A DNA stretch of 9,130 nucleotides from Phycisphaerales bacterium (GTDB taxonomy: Bacteria > Planctomycetota > Phycisphaerae > Phycisphaerales > SM1A02): contig SLDM01000058.1 in NCBI GenBank assembly GCA_007125255.1, positions 1 to 9,130 of the forward strand. Reading direction: 5' to 3'. The notes beneath the pieces were generated by a model. It was given only the letters and a program-made list of their open reading frames with translations, had not been told where the DNA came from and made no database searches. The first letter of the stretch is position 1, and each line of letters starts with the position of its first letter. Made by a program: the position numbers and the translations under genes. Shown piece by piece: positions 1-5,335 of this stretch.

Positions 1-1
1 C

Positions 2-790
2 ACGGTGTTGACCTATTTTTCCCATCCCAACGCCCGGCCCGGGCAGCACGGCAGCGGGCAGGTCGCTTCGATCCACCTCGGTATCCCCCCGGGGGCCGGC
101 CCGTTCTGGGCCGGGCGCCTGAAACACCTCGGCATCGCGCATGAGCAGGATTCGGGCCGCGCCGCGGCGCTTCGGTTCTCCGACCCCGATGGGACGAGTT
201 TCACCCTCACGGAGCACCCCGTTTCCCACTCGCCGGACCGGTTGTGGACGCCCGACGGGATGCGGCCGGAGCAGGTGATTTCCGCCTTTGCCGGACTGAC
301 CCTGCGGGTTGCCGAACCTGAACCGACGGTGGCCTTTCTGAAGGACGTCCTTGGTTTCGAGCCGCGGCCGTCTGCCGGGGATGGCGCCGGGGATGGCACG
401 GGCGCCTCGCTGCACCTGCCGCGCGATGAACACCATGCCTTCATCGAGGTCGTCGCCGATCCCGCCGCCGGGCGCGGCCGGTTCGGACCGGGCGTGGTAC
501 ACCATGTCGCCTGGCGCGTGGCGGATAGCGCCGCGCTGGTCTCCTGGCAGGCGCGGCTCGCCGCCGAGAACCTCAACGTCACCGAGATCAGAGAGCGCAA
601 GTATTTCCGCTCGATCTACTTTCGTGAACCAGGCGGCATCGTGTTCGAGCTGGCGACCGACGGGCCCGGTTTCACGGAGGACGAATCCGAAGCGGAACTC
701 GGCCGGACCCTGCAGTTGCCGGAGTGGCTTGAAGCCCGACGCGCCAGGATCGCTGGCGCGCTGCCGCCGCTTGAGATCGATCCAGCGTGA
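2..790 (+). CDS. Ring-cleaving dioxygenase of the VOC (glyoxalase/bleomycin-resistance) family, 5'-truncated
   Basis: The frame is open to the left edge. A GTG at 5 exists, but the family's N-terminal beta-alpha-beta module, with its first metal-ligand His (usually HHVT), would lie upstream, so about 50 residues are probably missing. Counting from the GTG, residues 1-75 are the end of module one (GSGQV, then DPDGTSFTL). Module two spans about 95-225. It holds the tandem His166-His167 and Glu215 in a GIVFELATDGPGF stretch, preceded by KYFRSIYFREPGG. The C-terminal LPEWLEARRARI tail is also typical of MhqO/PcpA-like dioxygenases. Members are cytoplasmic Fe(II)-type enzymes that open aromatic diols such as hydroquinones; the substrate here cannot be told. 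No functional link to the neighbours is visible. The family call is firm; the substrate and the true start are not. Confidence 0.88.
   Translation, partial: TVLTYFSHPNARPGQHGSGQVASIHLGIPPGAGPFWAGRLKHLGIAHEQDSGRAAALRFSDPDGTSFTLTEHPVSHSPDRLWTPDGMRPEQVISAFAGLTLRVAEPEPTVAFLKDVLGFEPRPSAGDGAGDGTGASLHLPRDEHHAFIEVVADPAAGRGRFGPGVVHHVAWRVADSAALVSWQARLAAENLNVTEIRERKYFRSIYFREPGGIVFELATDGPGFTEDESEAELGRTLQLPEWLEARRARIAGALPPLEIDPA
374..397 (+). repeat. Perfect 12-bp tandem duplication inside the dioxygenase gene
   Basis: The 12-mer GCCGGGGATGGC occurs twice back to back (374-385 and 386-397), in frame, giving Ala-Gly-Asp-Gly twice. It sits in what should be a surface loop of VOC module two, just before the strand carrying LHLP. 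The codons of the two copies are identical, which fits a recent slippage duplication. Confidence 0.85.
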
Positions 791-806
791 TGCATCCGTT
801 GCTGGT

Positions 807-828
807 TGATGAAGCGATCATCATTTTT
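807..828 (+). terminator. Weak hairpin plus T-run after the dioxygenase gene (possible terminator or operator)
   Basis: TGATGA (807-812) and TCATCA (818-823) are perfect inverted arms around a 5-nt loop, followed directly by TTTTT (824-828). The geometry is that of an intrinsic terminator, but the stem is short and AT-rich, so it would be inefficient. It ends 16 nt before the phosphatase start codon, so it could equally be an operator. A second, 5-bp inverted repeat (TGCGA 828-832, TCGCA 841-845) follows and touches the ATG. Confidence 0.35.
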
Positions 829-844
829 GCGATAAGATTTTCGC

Positions 845-1612
845 ATGAGTCCATCATTACGGCGCATCTTCGGTATTGCGGTTCCGCTTCTCATCAGCGC
901 AATCGGTATCGGCCTCTGGTACCGGTTCGGATTTGAGCCGCTCGACCGTATCGAACGACCGCTTGCCGAGGCCCTGAACGGCCTGACCGGCCGGGCCGCG
1001 TGGTTCGATTCCACCGTGGTCTTTCTGAATCACTGGTGGGGCGAGGCGTTGTGCGTCCTGGTGATCTTCGCAGCATTCTGCCTGACCGCACGGTGGGTCG
1101 TCGGCCGAGCGATCGACTGGCGGCGCGTGGCGGCGTACTCCGGTTTCATCTTTGCGTTCTGGGTCGTCGCCAACGGTATCGGCGATTTCATCCTCGAAGA
1201 GTACATGCCGCGGGCCAGTCCGACCTACGCGATCAATGGTGAGCTGGTCGACCTTGAGGAGGTCCGTGACGTCGATGTCAAGACCTCATCGTGGACCAGT
1301 TTCCCGTCCAACCACGGGAGCGTGTTTTTCACCGTGTTCTTCTTCGCCCTTCTGCGGTGGGGAAGGAAGGCGTGGGTGATCTTCCCGATCTGCGTGGTGC
1401 TCAGCCTGCCCCGGTGTTTCACCGGTGCCCACTGGGTCAGTGACTCCCTGATCGGCTCGGTGCTCGTCACCTGGTCGGTGGCGGCGATCGCGGTCTACAC
1501 GCCGCTCTTCCGCATCACGCTCGCGGCGGAAGAGTTCGCCTGCCGACTGCTTCACTTCTTCGAAACCGATCGGGACCGGGCGATGCGGGCGGACGGGGAG
1601 CGCGGAATCTGA
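845..1612 (+). CDS. PAP2-superfamily integral-membrane phosphatase
   Basis: Membrane phosphatase of the type 2 phosphatidic acid phosphatase superfamily, 255 aa, expected to remove phosphate from a lipid or isoprenoid phosphate at the membrane surface. Motif II is PSNH at 154-157, a variant of PSGH. Motif III is Arg190-x5-His196-x3-Asp200, with the nucleophile His196. Motif I (K-x6-RP) is poorly kept: near MPRASP (121-126), Glu118 and Ser125 stand where Lys and Arg are expected. Hydrophobic segments lie at about 8-26, 60-82, 98-117, 159-171, 176-189 and 201-220, giving about six passes. The ATG is the first usable start because an in-frame TAA lies at 833-835; no good Shine-Dalgarno is visible. 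Members include undecaprenyl-pyrophosphate and lipid A phosphatases, and nothing here decides the substrate. Confidence 0.85.
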   Translation: MSPSLRRIFGIAVPLLISAIGIGLWYRFGFEPLDRIERPLAEALNGLTGRAAWFDSTVVFLNHWWGEALCVLVIFAAFCLTARWVVGRAIDWRRVAAYSGFIFAFWVVANGIGDFILEEYMPRASPTYAINGELVDLEEVRDVDVKTSSWTSFPSNHGSVFFTVFFFALLRWGRKAWVIFPICVVLSLPRCFTGAHWVSDSLIGSVLVTWSVAAIAVYTPLFRITLAAEEFACRLLHFFETDRDRAMRADGERGI

Positions 1613-1633
1613 ACCGGAGGCAACCGGCAGCGG

Positions 1634-1639
1634 TATAGT
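1634..1639 (+). promoter_or_regulatory. Candidate -10 box (TATAGT) for the ABC transporter genes
   Basis: TATAGT matches the sigma-70 type -10 consensus at five of six positions and is an unusually AT-rich hexamer for this DNA, lying in the gap after the phosphatase. No convincing -35 is seen 16-19 nt upstream. It would place transcription starts near 1646, with a leader of about 85 nt before the ATPase ATG. Confidence 0.3.
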
Positions 1640-1667
1640 GATCGCGACCCCCTCCCCCAATGATTGC

Positions 1668-1694
1668 CCGGCGGTCGCCGCCTGCGGTCGCCGG
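1668..1694 (+). repeat. GC-rich hairpin and 10-bp direct repeat in the leader of the ABC ATPase gene
   Basis: GCGGTCGCCG occurs at 1671-1680 and again at 1684-1693. The same stretch can fold: CCGGCG (1668-1673) pairs with CGCCGG (1689-1694), continuing through two G-U pairs into CGC/GCG around a 5-nt loop. No T-run follows, so it is not an intrinsic terminator. In DNA this rich in G and C it may be chance. Confidence 0.4.
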
Positions 1695-1732
1695 AGTTCG
1701 CGCTCGTTCCCGCTTCGAGGATCCCCTCACCC

Positions 1733-2467
1733 ATGACCACGCCCCTGGCTCTCGAGATTCACGAACTCCGCTTCCGCTATCCCGGGACGCCTTCCGCGGC
1801 ATGGACCGTCGATGTGCCTTCTCTCGAACTGGGCCGCGCCGAACCGGTTCTGCTCCAGGGAGGCTCCGGCACCGGCAAGAGCACGCTGCTCTTTCTTGTC
1901 GCCGGTCTCATGGAGCCCCAGCACGGTCGCGTGCTCATCAACGGTGAGAATATTCATCAACTCTCCGGCGAGAAACGCGACCTCTTCCGCGGCCGGACCG
2001 TCGGCATGATCTTTCAGACCTTCAACCTGCTCAACGGGTTCACCGCGCTCGAGAACGTTCTGGCGGCGCTCATGTTCTCCGACCTGCCGCCCCGGAATCA
2101 CCGGGATCGCGCGACCTCCCTGCTCGATTCACTCGGCATTGACCGGCCGAACCAGTTGGTTGAACGGCTCAGCGTCGGGCAGCAGCAACGCGTTGCGGCG
2201 GCCCGTGCGGTGGCGTGTGAACCCGCGCTGGTGCTGGCGGATGAACCGACCGCCAGTCTCGATCCCGCGAACGCCGAAGTGGCCATGGACCTGATCCAGA
2301 AGGTCACGCTCGAGGCCAGAGCCGCGCTGCTCTGCACCAGCCACGACCCGCGGCTCGCCACGCGCTTTGAACGGATCGTCGACCTGGAGGCGCTCTCTTC
2401 GCAATCGGAACCGGCGGCCGCCACGCTCGAACTGTCCACCGACCGCGCTGAAGAAAAGCCGGAATGA
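1733..2467 (+). CDS. ABC transporter ATP-binding protein (LolD/MacB-type)
   Basis: Cytoplasmic ATPase of an ABC transporter, 244 aa, a complete nucleotide-binding domain. Walker A is GGSGTGKST (43-51), with Lys49. The Q-loop Gln is 95 (IFQTFNLL). The signature is LSVGQQQR (146-153), a mild variant of LSGGQ. Walker B is ALVLADEP (165-172), with catalytic Glu171; the D-loop is ASLDP (174-178) and the switch His is 204. The FQTFNLL-x5-TALENV stretch is typical of the LolD/MacB/FtsE branch that works with FtsX-like permeases. I chose ATG 1733 because the family N-terminus starts here; a TTG at 1664 would add 23 unrelated residues. GAGG at 1717-1720 is a distant ribosome-binding site. The partner permease begins 41 nt downstream, in the same transcript. 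The cargo cannot be read from the ATPase; context hints at metal homeostasis. Confidence 0.92.
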   Translation: MTTPLALEIHELRFRYPGTPSAAWTVDVPSLELGRAEPVLLQGGSGTGKSTLLFLVAGLMEPQHGRVLINGENIHQLSGEKRDLFRGRTVGMIFQTFNLLNGFTALENVLAALMFSDLPPRNHRDRATSLLDSLGIDRPNQLVERLSVGQQQRVAAARAVACEPALVLADEPTASLDPANAEVAMDLIQKVTLEARAALLCTSHDPRLATRFERIVDLEALSSQSEPAAATLELSTDRAEEKPE

Positions 2468-2508
2468 ACCCACCCGGACCTTGACCGGTCACTGAGGAAG
2501 AACGCTTT

Positions 2509-3828
2509 ATGGCGATGACCGACTTCACGATCATCTCACGCAGCTTGACCAGCCGGCTCTTCTCCACGGTCACGACCATCATCACCGTTGCGGTGGCGGT
2601 CGCGCTCATGATCGTACTGCTCAGCATGCGAACCGCCGGACAGGATGCGTTTCAGCGGGGTGCGGGGAACATGCACATGCTCGTCTCCGCCGAGGACAGC
2701 CCTTTGGTCGCGGTGCTCAACAGCGTCTTCTACGCCAGCGCGCCGCGGCAGGCGATTCCCTGGAGCAAGTATCGTGAGATCACCGAAGGCCTCGGCATTC
2801 CGTGGGAATTCGCCATTCCCAACCAGCAGGGCGACAGCTACCGCGGCTACCCGGTCATGGCGACTACCGAAGCGTTCTTCACCCGGTTCGAACCGCACCC
2901 CGGCGTCGAGTGGAGCTTTCGCGCCGGACGCCGCTTCGAGCGATCCTTCGAAGTCGTCATCGGCGCGGAGGTCGCGGCCGGAACGAACCTTCAGATTGAC
3001 GATGAGATCTACCTGACCCACGGGATCGAGGACTCACGGCAACGACGCATCTTCGGACGGGCGGATGAAGTTCATATGGAGCCGCATGTCCACGATGATT
3101 ACGCTTACCGGGTCGTCGGCATCCTCGAACCGACCGGCAGCCCGCACGACCGGGCGCTGTTCACGAACCTCGAAAGCACGTGGGTCATTCATGCCCATGA
3201 CATCCGCCGCGCCGCGGACCCTTCCGTCACCTCCACCACCGCCGCGGACCTGCGCGACGCCGATCGATTGATCACCGGCATCTATCTGCGCGTCGGCACC
3301 CGGCCCGGGCGCACGCTGTCCGCCGCGCAGCAGCAGGTGTACGACACCCTGCGCCGTGACACGACGATTACCGTGGCCGATCCGCACTTCGAGATTCAGA
3401 AACTCTTCCGTATCGTTTCGAACATCGACCAGATCTTCATCGCCATGGCGGCCGTGGTGCTTCTGTCCAGCGGCATCGCCATCATGCTCGCTCTTTACAA
3501 CACCATGGAACAACGGCGCCGCCAGATCGCCATTCTCCGAGTCCTGGGGTGCAGCCGACCGCGCATCTTCGGCCTGGTGCTGACCGAGTCGGCGCTGATC
3601 GGCCTGCTCGGCGCGCTCGCGGGCGTGGTTCTCGCGTTCATCGGGATGTTCGCGGTGGCCGAAATGATGAAGCAGACGTTGGGGCTCGTGATCGAGCCGC
3701 GGCTGGAGCCGGTCTGGACCTTCGTGATGGTGATGGCTTCGATCCTCCTCGCGGCTCTGGCCGGTGTCGTGCCCGCCGCCGCCGCCTACCGAACGACCGT
3801 CGTCGCGCATCTGCGTCCGCTGGGGTGA
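2509..3828 (+). CDS. MacB/FtsX-type ABC transporter permease
   Basis: Inner-membrane permease of 439 aa with the MacB/FtsX plan. TM1 lies at about 21-40, a large extracytoplasmic domain at about 41-305, then TM2 (307-330), TM3 (355-383) and TM4 (402-426). The cytoplasmic coupling segment MEQRRRQIAILRVLGCSR (333-350) is diagnostic of the FtsX domain. The extracytoplasmic part contains YRVVGILEPTGSPHDRALFTN (200-220) and many His/Asp: His171, 189, 193, 195, 213, 228, 230 and Asp196-197. From memory, this resembles permeases of Zur-regulated MacB-like operons rather than LolC/E or lantibiotic exporters. GAGGAA at 2494-2499, 9 nt before ATG, supports the start. It should pair with the upstream ATPase. 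MacB-type systems usually act as mechanotransmitters or exporters; direction and cargo are unknown here. Confidence 0.9.
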   Translation: MAMTDFTIISRSLTSRLFSTVTTIITVAVAVALMIVLLSMRTAGQDAFQRGAGNMHMLVSAEDSPLVAVLNSVFYASAPRQAIPWSKYREITEGLGIPWEFAIPNQQGDSYRGYPVMATTEAFFTRFEPHPGVEWSFRAGRRFERSFEVVIGAEVAAGTNLQIDDEIYLTHGIEDSRQRRIFGRADEVHMEPHVHDDYAYRVVGILEPTGSPHDRALFTNLESTWVIHAHDIRRAADPSVTSTTAADLRDADRLITGIYLRVGTRPGRTLSAAQQQVYDTLRRDTTITVADPHFEIQKLFRIVSNIDQIFIAMAAVVLLSSGIAIMLALYNTMEQRRRQIAILRVLGCSRPRIFGLVLTESALIGLLGALAGVVLAFIGMFAVAEMMKQTLGLVIEPRLEPVWTFVMVMASILLAALAGVVPAAAAYRTTVVAHLRPLG

Positions 3829-4197
3829 GGATCCTTGACGTACTGCCGGTGGCGGCTCCGGCAACCGGAGGCGGAAGCCCGACCCATGGACTGTGTCCGC
3901 GGCGGCGCCCGGTTTTTGGTTGATGATCGGCCCCCCCGGTTCGCGTGTTCCCGTGCACCGCGCCGCGGCCGCTCCCCCGGCCCTCTCCAGAGCGGTCTCC
4001 TGGAGCCTTCCGGGGCCACTCTCGCGGGGATCCCCGGCGGGGTCCGGTGCTCCGGCTGCAGATGGCGTACAACCGATCGGGGGCCGGTACTCGGCCTCCC
4101 GGTCCCTCGTGCCGTTCGGGCGAGGGTCAAACCGGGTGAATCATTTCGTCGCCGAAACGGTTGAACCGATAGAAACTCGTGGAGGTAGAATCGTCTG
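3829..4197. other. 369-nt spacer between permease and DUF3299-like gene, no convincing gene
   Basis: Very GC-rich sequence with low-complexity C and G runs, including C7 at 3931-3937, and several small hairpins; the clearest is CTCCGG (3856-3861) / CCGGAG (3865-3870) around CAA. No T-run-backed terminator is seen, so read-through from the permease is possible. A GTG-started frame (3893-4198) would encode 101 residues ending in TGATG overlap with the next gene. Its Ala/Pro/Ser/Gly/Arg-rich content, lack of motifs and poor ribosome-binding site argue that it is not real. No tRNA or known RNA family was recognised. Confidence 0.6.
4161..4191 (+). promoter_or_regulatory. Candidate promoter directly before the DUF3299-like gene
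   Basis: TTGAAC (4161-4166) and TAGAAT (4186-4191) resemble sigma-70 -35 and -10 boxes with a 19-nt spacer, slightly long. The -10 would place the start of transcription at or next to the ATG (4198), giving a leaderless or nearly leaderless message. The -35 lies inside a small palindrome, CGGTT-G-AACCG (4158-4168). The -10 overlaps GGAGGT (4181-4186), which could instead be the ribosome-binding site of a longer transcript, 11 nt before ATG. Both readings cannot apply to the same message. Confidence 0.28.
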
Positions 4198-5163
4198 ATG
4201 CGTCTTTTCTGGATTGTCATCCTGATCTTTGCCGGTGTGGCCGGCGCGGTGGCGTGGACCGAACTCCGCGGGCCGGGCAGCGCGGCCGAATCGAGCGGCC
4301 AGGCCGTGATCGATCGGAGTGCCGATCCGACGACGCCATCCCGCCGCCCCGACCGCGAACCCGACCCCGGATCCGTACGGGAAGCGGCCTCCGCCGATGA
4401 TTCCGGCGGATCTCGGCGCTCCGGTCCACCCTCGCCGTGGGGCGGTGAGGACCGTGTTGAAGTGAGCGCGATGTCGCTGGCGGAGGAACTGCTGGCGTCC
4501 GCGGAAAACCCGGACAGGTCCGGGGAGAACGATGGTGCGGGCGATGTCGAGTGGGGCGATTTCTTCGGGGTCGGCGCGCCGACACCGGGTGGGGGCAGTG
4601 GGGCACCGCCGGGTGCCCCAGCCGGTCACGAGCATGTCGATTCGCTGCGGGAGTCGGAGAATCCCTGGAAGGATGGCCAGAAGTCGACGATCGAACACTC
4701 CGTCGTCACGCGGGATGACGGGTCGATCCTCCTGGACGGGCTGTTTGAGATCACCGGATCGGGCACACCCGATGATCCCTATGAAGTCAGCTGGGAACTG
4801 CTCATGTCCGCGGCGGAGAGCTACCAGCCGCGCCTCGGCATGACGGACATTCCCGAGCGGATCCGGAAGCTGGATGACGCCCACGTGAGGATCACCGGCT
4901 ACCTGCTCTTCCCGATGATCGGGGCCGACGCCCGGGAAATGCTGATGATGCTCAACATGTGGGACGGGTGCTGTCTCGGAACGATGCCTTCACCGTACGA
5001 TGCGATCGAAGTGCAACTGACCAATCCCCCGAGCTCCGATGTGCGGCGCTTTTCGAATTACGGCGCGATTGAAGGCGTGATGCGCATCGATCCCTACCTG
5101 ATCAACGATTACCTGATCGGGCTTTACCTGATGGAAGACGCCACGCTCCGCGTGGGGATGTGA
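4198..5163 (+). CDS. Membrane-anchored DUF3299-like protein with a long disordered linker
   Basis: A 321-aa protein in three parts. Residues 4-20 form one hydrophobic segment after MRLF (membrane anchor or uncleaved signal). Residues 22-165 are Gly/Pro/Ser/Asp/Glu-rich and probably disordered. Residues 168-321 are a compact domain. In this domain, YEVSWELL (195-202), IPERIRKLDDAHVRITGYLL (218-237), the Cys258-Cys259 pair in MWDGCCLG, SPYDAIEV (265-272) and the YLIGLYLMEDA end (305-315) match the pattern I remember for DUF3299 proteins, especially planctomycetal ones with a Cys-Cys-x-Gly motif. The family's biochemical role is unknown; members often sit beside MacB-like ABC genes, as here. The domain should face the cell exterior or periplasm. 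GGAGGT at 4181-4186 supports the start. The family name is a motif-memory call and needs a profile search. Confidence 0.7.
   Translation: MRLFWIVILIFAGVAGAVAWTELRGPGSAAESSGQAVIDRSADPTTPSRRPDREPDPGSVREAASADDSGGSRRSGPPSPWGGEDRVEVSAMSLAEELLASAENPDRSGENDGAGDVEWGDFFGVGAPTPGGGSGAPPGAPAGHEHVDSLRESENPWKDGQKSTIEHSVVTRDDGSILLDGLFEITGSGTPDDPYEVSWELLMSAAESYQPRLGMTDIPERIRKLDDAHVRITGYLLFPMIGADAREMLMMLNMWDGCCLGTMPSPYDAIEVQLTNPPSSDVRRFSNYGAIEGVMRIDPYLINDYLIGLYLMEDATLRVGM
4599..4620 (+). repeat. Perfect 9-bp hairpin inside the linker-coding part of the DUF3299-like gene
   Basis: TGGGGCACC (4599-4607) and GGTGCCCCA (4612-4620) are perfect inverted arms around a GCCG loop. It lies in the section encoding the flexible Gly/Ala/Pro stretch, where codon choice is free. 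It would be a very stable RNA hairpin in the middle of the message; no T-run follows. Confidence 0.7.
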
Positions 5164-5173
5164 GCGCGGCCTC

Positions 5174-5187
5174 CGGCGGCAACGCCG
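5174..5187 (+). repeat. Small GNRA-looped hairpin after the DUF3299-like stop codon
   Basis: CGGCG (5174-5178) pairs with CGCCG (5183-5187) around GCAA, a GNRA-type tetraloop. It lies 11 nt after the stop codon and before the terminator, so it may protect the 3' end or simply reflect GC-rich sequence. Confidence 0.35.
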
Positions 5188-5218
5188 CTGCTCTGGAGAT
5201 CAGCGCGCCCCCTATCCG

Positions 5219-5239
5219 GCCCGCAACCGCGGGCTTTTT
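5219..5239 (+). terminator. Intrinsic terminator after the DUF3299-like gene
   Basis: GCCCGC (5219-5224), loop AACC, GCGGGC (5229-5234), then TTTTT (5235-5239). A perfect 6-bp all-GC stem with a T-run, 56 nt after the stop codon, separates the transporter genes from the protease gene. Confidence 0.82.
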
Positions 5240-5278
5240 GCGGGGCCAGTGCAAACTCACCGCGTATTTCCGGTACAA

Positions 5279-5331
5279 CCTGTTCACCATACCCTTCCGG
5301 CAATCTCTACTTTCTGTACGGAGTGAACAGG
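5279..5331 (+). promoter_or_regulatory. 9-bp inverted repeat in the protease leader reaching the ribosome-binding region
   Basis: CCTGTTCAC (5279-5287) and GTGAACAGG (5323-5331) are perfect inverted arms separated by 35 nt. The right arm contains the AGG of a possible Shine-Dalgarno (AGGA 5329-5332) and ends 4 nt before the ATG at 5336. As RNA, the pairing would cover the ribosome-binding site; as DNA, the arms lie 44 bp apart centre to centre, as in paired operator half-sites. No clear -35/-10 pair was found around it. Confidence 0.45.
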
Positions 5332-5335
5332 ACAC

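Noticed and set aside
5..7. GTG as true start of the dioxygenase
   Set aside because: The first VOC half-module and its metal-ligand His would be missing, and the frame stays open to the window edge; the gene is better read as truncated by the window.
1632..1645. Zur-box-like sequence before the ABC ATPase gene
   Set aside because: GGTATAGTGAT shares only the TATAG half with the GTTATAGTATAAC-type box I recall from Pseudomonas and is not palindromic; a -10 box explains it as well.
1664..1732. TTG start giving the ABC ATPase 23 extra residues
   Set aside because: The extra residues (Arg/Pro-rich) do not resemble any ATPase N-terminus; the ATG at 1733 begins at the usual place.
2482..2491. 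10-bp palindrome TGACCGGTCA between ATPase and permease
   Set aside because: About nine palindromes of this length are expected by chance in the window (9130 / 4^5), and nothing else marks it as an operator.
3893..4198. 101-residue frame overlapping the DUF3299-like start
   Set aside because: Low-complexity Ala/Pro/Ser/Gly/Arg content, no motif or signal sequence, and a poorly placed ribosome-binding site; kept only as a note on the spacer.
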